Shown in pieces: positions 1 through 9,864 of a DNA stretch of 64,000 bases (its first letter is position 1; each line of letters opens with the position of its first letter). Under the pieces are notes generated by a model. That model did no database searches, had not been told where the DNA came from, and saw only the letters and a list, made by a program, of their open reading frames with translations. Source of the DNA: Variibacter sp. (GTDB lineage Bacteria > Pseudomonadota > Alphaproteobacteria > Rhizobiales > Xanthobacteraceae); assembly GCA_019689555.1 (NCBI GenBank), contig JADGHE010000002.1:59517-123516 (forward strand). The letters run 5' to 3'. Both the position numbers and the translations under genes were made by a program.

Positions 1-320
1 TCCGCGAAGAACATCGAGGCGCCGATCGACACCATCGAGAGGCCGCCGCGAATGAAGCCGACCAGCGCCGACGCAAAGGCGATCAGCCGCCGCGAGATCG
101 ACGAGGCATTCATGATCGCGCCGGCGAGGATGAAGAGCGGGATCGCGAGCAGCGGGAAGCTCGAGGCGCCGTCGAACATGACGAGCGCCGTGTTCACGAG
201 CATATGGCTGCCCTGGGTGACCCAGATGGCCGCCATCGCGACGAGCCCGAGCGCGATCGCAATCGGCACGTTGATCAGGGCAAGCGCGAGCATGCCGACG
301 AGCATCAGCGCGATGGTCAT
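1..320 (-). CDS. dctM: TRAP transporter large permease subunit DctM (N-terminal part only)
   Basis: Partial: only the first 106 codons lie in the window and the rest runs off the left edge. The large membrane subunit of a tripartite ATP-independent periplasmic transporter uses an ion gradient to import small carboxylates. The visible part begins MTIALMLVGMLALALINVP and contains two hydrophobic segments followed by an LLAIPLFILAGAIM stretch, which is typical of the DctM N-terminus. Its ATG overlaps the dctQ stop by four bases (ATGA, 317-320), so it is translationally coupled as the last gene of dctP-dctQ-dctM. The substrate cannot be read from the sequence. Confidence 0.9.
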   Translation of the reverse strand, partial: MTIALMLVGMLALALINVPIAIALGLVAMAAIWVTQGSHMLVNTALVMFDGASSFPLLAIPLFILAGAIMNASSISRRLIAFASALVGFIRGGLSMVSIGASMFFA

Positions 321-889
321 GGCCGCACCGCGTCCTGCTTCGCCGGGGGTTGGGCGCCGGCCTCGAGGCCGGCCTGCTCCAGCGCCGCCTTCAGCTCGGC
401 GTCGACGAGGCCGCCGCCGCGGGCCTGGCGGAGAACCGTCGGCAGCCGCAAGGCCTCGGCGATGATGAACAGCACGGACCCGATCGGGATGACCGACTGG
501 GTGATCTGCAGCGGCACCCAGGGCAGGCTCACCATGCCGTCGCCGGCGAGCACGCCCAGCACCTCAATGCCGGTGACGGCCAGAACGGCGAAGAAGAAAA
601 AGACGCAGGCCTCCGCAAAAACCGTCACGGCCAGGCGGAGCGGCGGCGGCAGCGCGTTGACGAGGCCGGCGACGCCGATATGCGCGCCCTTGAGCGCGGC
701 GAGCGCCGAACCGTAATAGGTCAGCCATACGAGGCCGATCGAGGCCAGCTCGTCGTACCAGGCCAGCGCAGAGCCGGCGTAGCGAAACAGAAAGCCGGCG
801 ATGACCAGCACCGACAGAGCGACGATTAGCACCACGACGATCGCCTCGAGCAGCCGCTCGAAGCCCGCCTGCACCGCTTCCAAGCTCAC
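317..889 (-). CDS. dctQ: TRAP transporter small permease subunit DctQ
   Basis: 190 aa, the usual size for the small four-helix membrane subunit that joins DctM in the TRAP complex. Hydrophobic segments fall at about residues 15-38, 50-70, 88-110 and 128-150. A conserved RYAGSALAWYDELA stretch follows helix 1, as in the family. The start is GTG at 889, preceded by an AAGGA ribosome site on the minus strand. The gene sits between dctP (upstream, 94-bp gap) and dctM (4-bp overlap), so it is expressed as the middle gene of the set. Confidence 0.92.
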   Translation of the reverse strand: MSLEAVQAGFERLLEAIVVVLIVALSVLVIAGFLFRYAGSALAWYDELASIGLVWLTYYGSALAALKGAHIGVAGLVNALPPPLRLAVTVFAEACVFFFFAVLAVTGIEVLGVLAGDGMVSLPWVPLQITQSVIPIGSVLFIIAEALRLPTVLRQARGGGLVDAELKAALEQAGLEAGAQPPAKQDAVRP

Positions 890-983
890 GCGAGTCGTCC
901 TTCGTGCGTTCGTGCCTTAAACGGCGAGCGCGGCTCGCCGGCGTCTTCTGCCGCCGCCGCGGGGGCGGGCGAGGCCTTGGGCC

Positions 984-1961
984 TTACGACGTCTTGCCGA
1001 GCGCGAGCGCCTTGTCGATCAAGGCCTTGCCCTCGGGAACCTCCTTGGCGAACTCGTCGTAGATCGGCCCGCTCGCCTTGATGAAGGCGTCCTTGTCGGC
1101 CTCGTTCACCTGCATGCCGGCGGCCTTCAGCTTGGCCAGGAAATCGCCGTCGAGATCGGCGGCCAGTTTGAGCGCCACGTCCTGCATCTCCCTGGCGACG
1201 TCGGAGACGATCTTCTGCACGTCGGCCGGCAGGTGCGACCAGCTTGCGCCCGCCGTCACATAGGCGGGCGTGTAGACGTGGCCCGTGAGCGAGAGATACT
1301 TCTGCACTTCATAGAAGCGCGCGGGATAGATCTGCGCGAACGGATTTTCCTGCCCGTCCATGACGCCGGTCTGCAGGGCCACGAACACCTCGGAGAAGGC
1401 GAGCGGGCTCGGATTGGCGCCGTAGGCCTGGAACATCCTCACCCGCCACTTGCCCTGCGGCACGCGCAGCTTGATGCCCTGCAGGTCCTCCGGCTTGACG
1501 ATCGGCCGTTTGGAGTTGGTGATGTGGCGCTCGCCGTTTTCCCAAACGGCGATGATCTTGTAGCCCGCCTTCTCGGCCGCCGGCAGCATCATCGGCACCA
1601 CGACCTGTTCGCGCACGCGCGCCATGTGCTCGCGGCTCTTGACGAGATAGGGCATCTCGAACAGGCCGAAGATGGCCACCTGGGAGGACATCACCGTGGA
1701 GGGCAGGGCGAGATCGACGGTGCCGAGCTTCAGCTTCTTCATGAGCTCGGCATCGCCGCCGAGCTGGCTCGAGCCGTAGACGACCACCTTCGCCTTGTCG
1801 CCGAGCTTCTCGTTGGCGCGCTTTGCAAATTCCTGCGCCGAGCGGTCGAACAGCGAGCCGGGCTCGCCGACATGGCCGAACTTGATCTCCGTCTGGGCGA
1901 GGGCGGCCGGCGCGAACAGCGACAGCGCGCCGACGAGCGACAGCAGCATGCGTGAAAACAT
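984..1961 (-). CDS. dctP: TRAP transporter periplasmic solute-binding protein DctP
   Basis: 325 aa. The binding protein captures the substrate in the periplasm and delivers it to DctQM. A signal peptide spans residues 1-22 (MFSRMLLSLVGALSLFAPAALA), followed by IKFGHVGEPG, the usual opening beta strand of DctP proteins. The conserved block KLRVPQGKWR, carrying the carboxylate-binding arginine region, lies near the middle. I chose the ATG at 1961 rather than the ATG at 2054 because it directly precedes the signal peptide and has a strong GGGAGGA site. The gene diverges from a D-2-hydroxyacid dehydrogenase across about 217 bp, suggesting the transporter feeds the adjacent dehydrogenases. C4-dicarboxylates or other 2-hydroxy or sugar acids are possible substrates (inference). 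Confidence 0.93.
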   Translation of the reverse strand: MFSRMLLSLVGALSLFAPAALAQTEIKFGHVGEPGSLFDRSAQEFAKRANEKLGDKAKVVVYGSSQLGGDAELMKKLKLGTVDLALPSTVMSSQVAIFGLFEMPYLVKSREHMARVREQVVVPMMLPAAEKAGYKIIAVWENGERHITNSKRPIVKPEDLQGIKLRVPQGKWRVRMFQAYGANPSPLAFSEVFVALQTGVMDGQENPFAQIYPARFYEVQKYLSLTGHVYTPAYVTAGASWSHLPADVQKIVSDVAREMQDVALKLAADLDGDFLAKLKAAGMQVNEADKDAFIKASGPIYDEFAKEVPEGKALIDKALALGKTS

Positions 1962-2178
1962 CGAATCCTCCCTGATCTTTTTCCTCGGCCGCCCGTTGCG
2001 GGTTCGGTCGACCGGTTTGAACTGACATGATGCAAATGGGACGGAGCAAAGCAAGCGTTGCCGGACAAGGCCGCCGCCGCGACAAGGCTATCCAAGCGCC
2101 GATCGGATGTGGCATTTTGAAGCGCCCGCTCCGGCGCCGCCGGTTTCACCCCGGTCTCCACAGCAGGATGAACCTTCC

Positions 2179-3144
2179 ATGCGTAAGCGCTGCGTCGTCC
2201 TCGACGATTATCAGAACGTCGCCCTCGCGATGGCCGACTGGTCGGCCATCTCGAACGAGGTGGACGTTCAGGTGCTCAATCGGCCCCTCGGCACTCCCGA
2301 AAAAGTGATCGAAGCGCTCGGCGACGCGACGATCGTCTGCCTCATGCGCGAGCGCACGCCGCTGCCGCGGCAGGTCATCGAGGCGCTGCCGAACCTGCAG
2401 CTCATCGTGACCACCGGCATGTACAACGCCTCCGTCGACCTCGAGGCGGCGAAGGCGCGCGGCATCACCGTCTGCGGCACGCGCGGCGTCGGCGCGCCGA
2501 CGGCGGACCTCGCCATGGGGCTGATCCTCGATCTTGCCCGCAACATCAGTTTCGAGAACGCGCGGCTCAAGGCCGGCGAGCCGTGGCAGGCCACCATCGG
2601 CATCGATCTCGCGGGGCAGACGCTCGGCGTGCTGGGCCTGGGCAAGCTCGGCTCGCGCGTCGCCCGGCTCGCCCAGGCCTTCGACATGAGGGTGATCGCC
2701 TGGAGCCAGAATCTCACCGAAGAGCGCTGCCGCGAGATCGGAGTCGAGTACGTCACCAAGGAGGAGCTGTTCAGCCGGTCCGATTTCCTCAGCATTCATC
2801 TCGTGCTGAGCGCGCGCACGCGCGGGCTCGTCGGCGCGGCCGATCTCGCCCGCATGAAGCCGACCGCGTATCTCGTCAACACGTCGCGCGGGCCGATCGT
2901 CGACGAAGCGGCGCTCCTCGCCGCGCTCCGGGAGCGCCGGATCGCCGGCGCCGGCATCGACGTCTACGACGTCGAGCCGCTGCCCCTCGACCATCCCTTC
3001 CGCAGCCTGCCGAACGTGATCCTCACGCCGCATCTCGGCTATGTCACGGAGGCCAATTACCGCCGCTTCTACGCCGATACGGTTGAGGACATCCGCGCCT
3101 GGCTCGACGGCAAGCCGGTGCGCCTCGTGACCGCGAACAAGTAG
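2179..3144 (+). CDS. D-2-hydroxyacid dehydrogenase family protein
   Basis: 321 aa. NAD-dependent oxidoreductase of the D-isomer 2-hydroxyacid dehydrogenase family, which interconverts 2-hydroxy and 2-keto acids. The Rossmann motif GLGKLG lies near residue 153. The catalytic arginine is in NTSRGP (about residue 237), the glutamate is in the YDVEPLP region and the histidine is in TPHLGY (about residue 284). The start MRKRCVVLDDY at 2179 is chosen because the family fold begins immediately after it; an upstream ATG at 2107 would add a proline-rich non-homologous tail. It shares a divergent intergenic region with dctP and is followed by a short-chain dehydrogenase. The exact substrate is unknown. 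Confidence 0.9.
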   Translation: MRKRCVVLDDYQNVALAMADWSAISNEVDVQVLNRPLGTPEKVIEALGDATIVCLMRERTPLPRQVIEALPNLQLIVTTGMYNASVDLEAAKARGITVCGTRGVGAPTADLAMGLILDLARNISFENARLKAGEPWQATIGIDLAGQTLGVLGLGKLGSRVARLAQAFDMRVIAWSQNLTEERCREIGVEYVTKEELFSRSDFLSIHLVLSARTRGLVGAADLARMKPTAYLVNTSRGPIVDEAALLAALRERRIAGAGIDVYDVEPLPLDHPFRSLPNVILTPHLGYVTEANYRRFYADTVEDIRAWLDGKPVRLVTANK

Positions 3145-3213
3145 CGCGTCCCCCGCGGGCCTCGCGGCCGCGCAGGAGCAATCGCAAGACCCAGGGCAAA
3201 CGAGAGAAGTCCC

Positions 3214-3975
3214 ATGGACCCGAAAGGACACGCCGCCATCGTCACCGGAGCCGCATCGGGGCTCGGTGCGGAAACCGCAACGCGCCTCGCCGCCGCGGGC
3301 GTGAAGGTCGCCTTGCTGGATGTGAACGAACAGGCGGCCAAAACGGTGGCCGACCGCATCGGCGGCCTCGCCATCGGCTGCGACGTCGCCGACAGCGACT
3401 CCGCGACCGCCGCCATCGCCAAAGCGCGGGCGGCGCACGGGCCGGCGCGCATTCTCGTCAACTGCGCCGGGATCGGCCCCGCAAAGCGCATCGTCGGCCG
3501 CGACGGGCCGATGCCGCTCGCCGAATACGAGCGGGTGATCCGCGTCAATCTCGTCGGCACCTTCAACATGATGCGGCTGTTCGCCGCCGAGGCGAGCAAG
3601 CTCGAACCGCTCGCCGGGGGCGAGCGCGGCGTCGTCATTTCGGTCGCGTCGGTCGCGGCGTTCGAAGGGCAGATCGGGCAGGCCGCCTATGCGTCCTCGA
3701 AGGGCGGCGTCGCGGCGCTCACCATGCCGGCCGCGCGCGAATTCGCCCAGTTCGGAATCCGCGTTCTCGCCATCGCGCCGGGCATTTTCGCAACGCCCAT
3801 GCTGCGGGCGCTGCCGGAAGCCGCGCAGCAGAGCCTGGGCGCGCAGGTGCCGTTCCCGAACAGGCTGGGCGAGCCGAGCGAATTCGCCGCGCTCGTCATG
3901 CACTGCATCGAGAACGGCTACCTCAACGGCGAGGTCATTCGCCTCGACGGCGCTTTGCGCATGGCCCCCCGCTGA
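3214..3975 (+). CDS. SDR family oxidoreductase, type II 3-hydroxyacyl-CoA dehydrogenase-like
   Basis: 253 aa classical short-chain dehydrogenase. The cofactor motif TGAASGLG is at residues 11-18, NCAG at 83-86, the catalytic serine in VISVAS (143/146), and Tyr159 with Lys163 in YASSK. The C-terminal part (GIFATPML, ENGYLNGEVIRLDGALRM) is characteristic of the type II 3-hydroxyacyl-CoA/17-beta-hydroxysteroid dehydrogenase branch (HSD17B10-like). This suggests oxidation of 3-hydroxyacyl-CoA or a related 3-hydroxy compound with NAD. It lies 69 bp after the 2-hydroxyacid dehydrogenase on the same strand, so co-transcription is likely. Confidence 0.88.
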   Translation: MDPKGHAAIVTGAASGLGAETATRLAAAGVKVALLDVNEQAAKTVADRIGGLAIGCDVADSDSATAAIAKARAAHGPARILVNCAGIGPAKRIVGRDGPMPLAEYERVIRVNLVGTFNMMRLFAAEASKLEPLAGGERGVVISVASVAAFEGQIGQAAYASSKGGVAALTMPAAREFAQFGIRVLAIAPGIFATPMLRALPEAAQQSLGAQVPFPNRLGEPSEFAALVMHCIENGYLNGEVIRLDGALRMAPR

Positions 3976-4100
3976 GCCGGGTCCGGTCCTGCGGGGTCGG
4001 AGACCGCGTTCGCCGGGCGCCCTCGCAACCAGAACCGCTGTCGCGCGTTCTTGTCGGTGATGCAGCGGTCGCGGAGGCGGTCCGCCGCGCGAGCGCAGGC

Positions 4101-5282
4101 ATGAACCAGCAGGAAGGCCGGTCTTCTATCACCACCGAGCGGCCGCCGAGCGCGCCGGAGCCGCGGTCCAACCGGGTGTCGGCCGGGGCGCCGCAGGCCG
4201 AGCTTGCGCCCGGCGAGCCGCCGGATTTTTCGGCCGCCGCGGCGTGGACCGCGATCGATCGCGTGGCGATCGTCGGCATGGCGCTGATCGTCGCGATCGT
4301 TGCGCTGTATTTGGCGCGTTCGATCGTCATGCCCGTGGCGGCGGCCCTGCTGATCGGGATTTCCCTGCGTCCCGTTCAGGTGTACCTCGCGCGCTACGGG
4401 GTGCCGCCCGTCATCACGGCGCTCGTGCTGATAGCAGCCTTTTTCGGAATTGTGTACGGCATTGTGACCCTGGTGGTCGGCTCGCTCGGCGAGTGGATCG
4501 CCCAGGCGCCGGACATCGGCTCCGTCATCCAACAAAAGCTGCGCTGGCTGGAGCGCCCGCTGACGCGGCTGCGGGAATTGCAGGACGGCGTGGGCGTCGG
4601 CGCGGGCGCCGGCGGAGGATCGGTCCCCAAGGTGGCGCTGGAGACGAGCCTTCCGACGATGGTGCAGACCGCCGCCGGCATTCTGACGCCCGCCCTCAGC
4701 GAGCTCCTGGTCTTTTTCGGTGCTCTCTTGTTCTTCATGATCGGCACCGAGAAGCTCAGGCGGCAGCTCATCACGTCGTTCGAGACGCGCGACGCGCGGC
4801 GCACCGTCGTGCGCATCTGGGGCGACATCGAGCACAACCTGATCATGTATCTCGGCACCGTGACGGCCATCAATCTGGGCGTCGGCGCCGCCACGGTCGT
4901 GATGCTGTTCGTGGTCGGATTCCCGAATGCGCTGGCCTTCGGCGTGCTCGCCTTCGTCCTCAACTACATCCCGTATCTCGGGCCGACCATGGTCGTGCTC
5001 GCGCTGTTCGGCATGGGGCTCATCGCTTCGCCGACGCTCGGCGGAGCGGTCCTGCCGCCGCTTCTCTTCGTCGCCATCGTCACCGTGGAAGGCCAGTTCA
5101 TCACGCCGAGCATCGTCGGCCGGCGGCTGACGCTCAGCCCCTTCCTCGTCTTTCTCGCGCTCGCGTTCTGGACCTGGCTCTGGGGCCCGCTCGGCGCCTT
5201 CCTGGCGACGCCGCTGCTGATCGTCGGCCTCGTCGCCCTCGGCCACCTCTTCCCCCGCGACGAGGTGATGCTGCCGAAATGA
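4101..5282 (+). CDS. AI-2E family transporter (PF01594-type membrane protein)
   Basis: 393 aa polytopic inner-membrane protein. A hydrophilic N-terminal tail of about 50 residues precedes paired helices (about 55-110). A soluble stretch with a glycine-rich loop (about residues 160-180) follows, then five or six further helices. The motif NYIPYLGP near residue 290 is the family hallmark. Members have been linked to autoinducer-2 export or to sodium/proton antiport, and sequence alone does not decide which. It converges with pheT, leaving only 19 bp between the two stops. Confidence 0.85.
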   Translation: MNQQEGRSSITTERPPSAPEPRSNRVSAGAPQAELAPGEPPDFSAAAAWTAIDRVAIVGMALIVAIVALYLARSIVMPVAAALLIGISLRPVQVYLARYGVPPVITALVLIAAFFGIVYGIVTLVVGSLGEWIAQAPDIGSVIQQKLRWLERPLTRLRELQDGVGVGAGAGGGSVPKVALETSLPTMVQTAAGILTPALSELLVFFGALLFFMIGTEKLRRQLITSFETRDARRTVVRIWGDIEHNLIMYLGTVTAINLGVGAATVVMLFVVGFPNALAFGVLAFVLNYIPYLGPTMVVLALFGMGLIASPTLGGAVLPPLLFVAIVTVEGQFITPSIVGRRLTLSPFLVFLALAFWTWLWGPLGAFLATPLLIVGLVALGHLFPRDEVMLPK

Positions 5283-5301
5283 CGGGCCGCGCGCAGCAAC
5301 C

Positions 5302-7719
5302 TTAGGCGCGCAGCACGCCGCCCGTGCGCCTGTGGACCTCGGCGACGATCTTCGCCGCCACGGCGTCGATCTCCTCGTCGGTCATCGTGCGTTCGCGCGG
5401 CTGCAGCGTGACGGCGATCGCCACCGATTTCTTGCCCGGCTCGATGCCCGCGCCTTCGTAGACGTCGAACACGGTGACGTCGGTCACGAGCCTGCGCTCG
5501 GCATTCTGCGCGGCGCGCAGGATATCGCCGGCCCGCACATTGCGGTCGACCACGAAGGCGAAATCGCGCTCCACCGGCTGGAACGGTGAAAGCTCGAGCT
5601 TCGGCTTGGCGCGGGTGGCCTTCGCCTTCGGCTCGGGAATGCGCTCGAGGATCACCTCGAAGACCGCGACCGGCCCCTCGGCGCCGAGCGCCTCGAGCGC
5701 CTTCGGATGCAGTTCGCCGAAATAGCCGAGCACGGTCTGCGGGCCCATCTGGATCGTCCCGCTGCGGCCGGGGTGCAGCCAGGCCGGGCCACCAGGGACC
5801 ACCTGAAGCGCCTGGGTAGGCGCGCCGGCGGCGGCCAGCGCCGCGAGCGCGTCGCCCTTGGCGTCGAAGACGTCGACCTCGGCCGCCCTGTTCGACCTGT
5901 GGCGGCCCGTCCCGCTCGCCTTGGCGAGCGCCCGCCGCACGCCGGCGGCGGCGGTCAGCTGATCCTCGGGGCGGTCGCCGTGAAAGACCTGCCCGACCTC
6001 GAACAAGGCGACGTCGGCAAAACCGCGATCCGCATTGCGTTGCGCGGCGGTGACGAGCCCCGGAATGATGCTCGGCCGCATGTCCGAAAGGTCGGCGGCG
6101 ATCGGGTTCGCCAGCTTGAGCTCGGGCTTCCCCCCGCCGAACAGCGCGGCCTGCTGGTGCGAGATGAACGACCAGGTCACGGCCTCGACCATGCCGCGCG
6201 CGGCGAGCGCGCGCTTGGCCTTGCGGGTGCGCACCTGCAGCGCGGTCAGCACCGGCTTGCGCGCGGCCTCGCCGCGCTCGAACGGCGCGGCCGGGATGCG
6301 ATCGACGCCCGCGATCCGCACCACCTCCTCGACGATGTCGGCCTTGCCTTCGATGTCCGGTCGCCAGGAGGGAACCGCGACCTTCACGACCTCGCCGTGA
6401 CCCGCGACGAAGAAGCCGAGCCGGGTGAGGATGCGCCGGATCTCGGCGAGCGGCATGTCGAGGCCGGCGAGTCGGCTCACCTCGCGCAGCGGAAAGTCGA
6501 TCACGCGGTCGGGCACGTGCGGGTCGCCGGCGACCACGATCTCCGACGGCGTGCCGCCGCAGAGGTCGAGCACCATGCGCGTTGCGAGCTCGAGGCCCGG
6601 CAGCATGAAGGCGGGGTCGACGCCGCGCTCGAAGCGGTAGCGCGCATCGGTGTTGATGCCGAGCTTGCGCCCGGTCTGGGCGATGTTGTCCGGCACCCAC
6701 AGGGCCGATTCGATGAGCACGTCGGTGGTCTGGTCCGAGCAGCCCGTTTCCTCGCCGCCCATGATGCCGGCGAGGGACTCCACGCCCCGCTCGTCGGCGA
6801 TCACGCACATCGTGTCGTCGAGCGTGTAGGTGCGCCCGTCGAGCGCGAGCAGCGTCTCGCCGTTGCGCGCGCGCCGCACCGTGAGGTCGCCCTTGACCTT
6901 GGCGGCGTCGAAGACGTGCAGCGGCCGGCCGCGGTCGAAGGTGATGAAGTTGGTGATGTCGACGAGCGCGTTGATCGGGCGCAGGCCGATGGCCTTCAGG
7001 CGGCGTTGCAGCCACTCCGGCGAAGGCCCGTTCTTGACGCCGCGCACGAGGCGCAGCGCGAAGGCCGGACACAGCGACGGCGTCGCGCCGAAGTCGAGGG
7101 TAACCTTCACGGGGCAGGGGAAGGCGCCCGGCACGGGCTTCTCCGCCCGCTCCTTGAGCGTGCCGACCATGGCGGCCGCAAGATCGCGGGCGATGCCGGC
7201 TACGCCGGTGCAGTCGGGCCTGTTCGGCGTGAGATTGATGTCGATGACGGGGTCTGCGAGGCCCGCCCATTGCGCGAAGCTCGCGCCCACCGGCGCATCC
7301 TCGGGCAGTTCGATGATGCCGTCGTGATCGTCGGAGAGTTCGAGCTCCGCTTCGGAGACGAGCATGCCGCGGCTCTCGACGCCCCGGATGGTGCCGACGC
7401 CGAGCGTGATCCCTTTGCCGGGGATGAACGAGCCGGGCGGCGCGAAGACGCCGATCATGCCGGTTCGCGCGTTGGGCGCGCCGCACACGACCTGGATCGG
7501 CTGGCCGTCGCCGGTATCGACCATGCAGACGCGCAGGCGGTCCGCGTTGGGGTGCGGCTTCGCCTCGACGACGCGCGCAATGGTGAAGGGGGCGAGCGCC
7601 TTCGCCCGGTCGTCGACGTGCTCGACCTCGAGGCCGATCATGGTCAGCGTGTCGACGAGCTTCTCCAGCGGCTCGACCGTGTCGAGATGCTCCTTGAGCC
7701 AGGACAGCGTGAACTTCAT
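5302..7719 (-). CDS. pheT: Phenylalanine--tRNA ligase beta subunit
   Basis: 805 aa, standard bacterial length. With PheS it forms the alpha2beta2 enzyme that charges tRNA-Phe. The N-terminal tRNA-binding OB domain covers about residues 39-148 ([21 protein letters not shown]). The B3/B4 editing and B5 domains follow ([18 protein letters not shown] region at about residue 260). The C-terminal ferredoxin-fold anticodon-binding domain begins near [12 protein letters not shown] at about residue 710. The ATG overlaps the pheS stop by four bases (ATGA, 7716-7719), giving coupled translation. Confidence 0.98.
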   Translation of the reverse strand: MKFTLSWLKEHLDTVEPLEKLVDTLTMIGLEVEHVDDRAKALAPFTIARVVEAKPHPNADRLRVCMVDTGDGQPIQVVCGAPNARTGMIGVFAPPGSFIPGKGITLGVGTIRGVESRGMLVSEAELELSDDHDGIIELPEDAPVGASFAQWAGLADPVIDINLTPNRPDCTGVAGIARDLAAAMVGTLKERAEKPVPGAFPCPVKVTLDFGATPSLCPAFALRLVRGVKNGPSPEWLQRRLKAIGLRPINALVDITNFITFDRGRPLHVFDAAKVKGDLTVRRARNGETLLALDGRTYTLDDTMCVIADERGVESLAGIMGGEETGCSDQTTDVLIESALWVPDNIAQTGRKLGINTDARYRFERGVDPAFMLPGLELATRMVLDLCGGTPSEIVVAGDPHVPDRVIDFPLREVSRLAGLDMPLAEIRRILTRLGFFVAGHGEVVKVAVPSWRPDIEGKADIVEEVVRIAGVDRIPAAPFERGEAARKPVLTALQVRTRKAKRALAARGMVEAVTWSFISHQQAALFGGGKPELKLANPIAADLSDMRPSIIPGLVTAAQRNADRGFADVALFEVGQVFHGDRPEDQLTAAAGVRRALAKASGTGRHRSNRAAEVDVFDAKGDALAALAAAGAPTQALQVVPGGPAWLHPGRSGTIQMGPQTVLGYFGELHPKALEALGAEGPVAVFEVILERIPEPKAKATRAKPKLELSPFQPVERDFAFVVDRNVRAGDILRAAQNAERRLVTDVTVFDVYEGAGIEPGKKSVAIAVTLQPRERTMTDEEIDAVAAKIVAEVHRRTGGVLRA

Positions 7720-8798
7720 GAGCTCAATCCCCCGGCGAGCGTCGGGAAGTCGAGCGGGCGGAACCCGTAATGGGAAAGCCAGCGCACATCCGCCTCGAAG
7801 AAGGCGCGCAGATCCGACATGCCGTATTTGAGCATGGCGATGCGGTCGATCCCCATGCCCCAGGCGAAGCCCTGGTACTCGTCGGGATCGAGCCCGCAGT
7901 TCCTCAGCACGTTGGGATGCACCATCCCGCAGCCGAGGATCTCCAGCCAGTCCTCACCCTCTCCGAAGCGGATTTCGCCCTTGTCGCGGCGGCACTGGAT
8001 GTCGACCTCGAGCGACGGCTCCGTGAACGGAAAGTAGGACGGGCGGAACCGCATCTTCACTTGGTCGACCTCGAAGAACGCCCGGCAGAACTCCTGCAGG
8101 ATCCACTTGAGGTGGCCGAGATGCGAGCTCTTGTCGATCACCAGGCCCTCGACCTGATGGAACATCGGCGTATGCGTCTGGTCGGAGTCGCAGCGGTAGG
8201 TGCGGCCCGGAATGATGACGCGGATCGGCGGCTTCTGCGCCAGCATGGTGCGGATCTGCACCGGGGAGGTGTGCGTGCGCAGCAGGAGGCGCGAGCCGTC
8301 CTCCTTGGGGTTGAAGAAGAAGGTGTCGTGCATCTCCCGCGCCGGATGGCCGGGCGGGAAGTTGAGCATGGTGAAGTTGTATGCGTCGGTCTCGATGTCC
8401 GGGCCCTCGGCGACGGCGAAGCCCATATCGGCGAAGATCGCGGTGAGCTCGTCGATGACCTGGCTGATGGGGTGGATGCGGCCGGCCTCCGTCGGGCTCT
8501 CGCGCACCGGCAGCGTGACGTCCACCGTATCGGTCGCAAGGCGCGCCTCGAGCGCGGCGTCCCGCAGCGCGCGCCGGCGCTCAGCAAGGGCCCCGGTCAC
8601 GCGATCCTTGAGGCCGTTGATGAGCGGACCCTTGATCCGGCGTTCCTCCGGCGTCATCGCGCCGAGCGTCTTGAGCAGGGCGGAGATCGATCCGTTCTTG
8701 CCCAGCGCTGCGATGCGCACGGACTCCAGCGCCGCTTCGTCGGGCGCCGCTTCGATGGAGGCGAGAAGCTGCCGTTCAAGCTGCTCGATGTCCGACAT
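7716..8798 (-). CDS. pheS: Phenylalanine--tRNA ligase alpha subunit
   Basis: 360 aa catalytic class II synthetase subunit. An N-terminal coiled coil is followed by motif 2 ([21 protein letters not shown]) and motif 3 ([17 protein letters not shown]). I start at the ATG at 8798; a GTG one codon upstream (8801) is possible, and neither has a strong ribosome site. It lies downstream of rplT with a 154-bp gap and is coupled to pheT. A GC-rich 8-bp hairpin (8872-8892) lies in the gap but lacks a T tract, so attenuation is not shown. Confidence 0.97.
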   Translation of the reverse strand: MSDIEQLERQLLASIEAAPDEAALESVRIAALGKNGSISALLKTLGAMTPEERRIKGPLINGLKDRVTGALAERRRALRDAALEARLATDTVDVTLPVRESPTEAGRIHPISQVIDELTAIFADMGFAVAEGPDIETDAYNFTMLNFPPGHPAREMHDTFFFNPKEDGSRLLLRTHTSPVQIRTMLAQKPPIRVIIPGRTYRCDSDQTHTPMFHQVEGLVIDKSSHLGHLKWILQEFCRAFFEVDQVKMRFRPSYFPFTEPSLEVDIQCRRDKGEIRFGEGEDWLEILGCGMVHPNVLRNCGLDPDEYQGFAWGMGIDRIAMLKYGMSDLRAFFEADVRWLSHYGFRPLDFPTLAGGLSS

Positions 8799-8952
8799 CA
8801 CACCGGTCCATTTCCGGGCGTCACGCCCAGCTCAGCCGGGCAGGGCGTGTGGCTTCGCTCGAGGCGCGGCGGCGCCGGGTGGAGCCCGGCGCGGCGCCGG
8901 CATGGCTGCGACCATCCGGCCGCGCGCGGCTTAAGCGCCGCGGCCTGGACCG

Positions 8953-9312
8953 TCACGCCGGAAGGGCGGCCTTGGCCTTCTCCACGATCGCCTGGAACGC
9001 CGCCGGCTCGCGGATCGCGAGGTCGGACAGCACCTTGCGGTCGACCAGGACGCCGGCCTTGGAAAGACCGTCGATGAAGCGCGAATAGGTGAGGCCGAAG
9101 GGGCGGACGGCGGCATTGAGCCGCTGGATCCAGAGCGCGCGGAACGTGCGCTTGCGGCGCTTGCGGTCGCGATAGGCGTACTGCGCCGCCCTTTCGACCG
9201 CCTGCTTGGCGATGCGGATCGTGTTCTTGCGCCGGCCGTAATAGCCCTTGGCGGCCTTCAGGACCTTCTTGTGCTTGGCATGCGCGGCGACGCCGCGTTT
9301 GACGCGGGCCAT
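8953..9312 (-). CDS. rplT: 50S ribosomal protein L20
   Basis: 119 aa, beginning [16 protein letters not shown], the invariant L20 N-terminus. L20 binds 23S rRNA early in large-subunit assembly and in many bacteria represses its own operon by binding the leader. It follows rpmI by 81 bp on the same strand, the usual rpmI-rplT order, and precedes pheST. Confidence 0.98.
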   Translation of the reverse strand: MARVKRGVAAHAKHKKVLKAAKGYYGRRKNTIRIAKQAVERAAQYAYRDRKRRKRTFRALWIQRLNAAVRPFGLTYSRFIDGLSKAGVLVDRKVLSDLAIREPAAFQAIVEKAKAALPA

Positions 9313-9393
9313 GGCGGATCTCCTTCAAATCATGGAAACGAGCGGCGAACGAGGAGGCGGGCGCGGCCGCGGAGGGCGCGCCGGTCTTGCGCC

Positions 9394-9594
9394 TCAGCCG
9401 TACGGCATCCAGTATTTCTTGATGTTTTCGCCGTCGGCCTTGAAGCGGACGGCCATGCCGCGGTGTTCGCGGATCTGCTTGTTGGTCCGCTTGATCATGC
9501 CATGGCGCTTGCCGGACTGGGCGCTCATGACCTTGCCGGTCGCCGTGATCTTGAAGCGCTTCTTCGCGCCCGATTTGGTCTTCATTTTGGGCAT
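9394..9594 (-). CDS. rpmI: 50S ribosomal protein L35
   Basis: 66 aa, starting [14 protein letters not shown], the canonical L35 start. The open frame extends upstream to 9762, but the ATG at 9594 has an AAGGAGAG site and matches the family length. In many bacteria infC lies directly upstream. Here infC is about 3.4 kb away with opposite-strand genes in between, so rpmI-rplT must use its own promoter (see 9734-9762). Confidence 0.98.
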   Translation of the reverse strand: MPKMKTKSGAKKRFKITATGKVMSAQSGKRHGMIKRTNKQIREHRGMAVRFKADGENIKKYWMPYG

Positions 9595-9733
9595 TTGGCT
9601 CTCCTTGTGCCGGCTCGCGCGCAAGGCCAAAGGCCGTGGGCCACCGGCGTGGTCATCGAGACGAGCATGCTCGGAATTGAGCTTGTCCACCGCGCCACGG
9701 CAGCCCTGAATAGCCGGGCGCGGGAAGGCCGGG

Positions 9734-9762
9734 TTTATGGCAGAGCTCGGGCGGTTTGGCAA
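9734..9762 (-). promoter_or_regulatory. Putative sigma-70 promoter for rpmI-rplT
   Basis: On the minus strand, TTGCCA (9762-9757) and CATAAA (9739-9734) are separated by 17 bases. Transcription would start near 9727 and leave a leader of about 130 nt before rpmI, consistent with leader-based autoregulation by L20. A local promoter is expected because the block is separated from infC. Confidence 0.4.
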
Positions 9763-9864
9763 CTCGGCCGCGCTGCGCTAGGGGTCCCTCCACGCAGGTC
9801 GCGCCCCGGCCCGAGGGGCGTCGCGCCGGCGTCGATCGACACCCGATCCGAGGAACATGACGAC

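Noticed and set aside
2146..3903. Very long minus-strand frame (585 codons)
   Set aside because: It is the antisense shadow of the D-2-hydroxyacid dehydrogenase and SDR genes; composition is Arg/Ala/Gly/His-rich with no domain.
8872..8892. GC-rich hairpin in the rplT-pheS gap as a phenylalanine attenuator
   Set aside because: No T tract and no leader peptide with phenylalanine codons was found.
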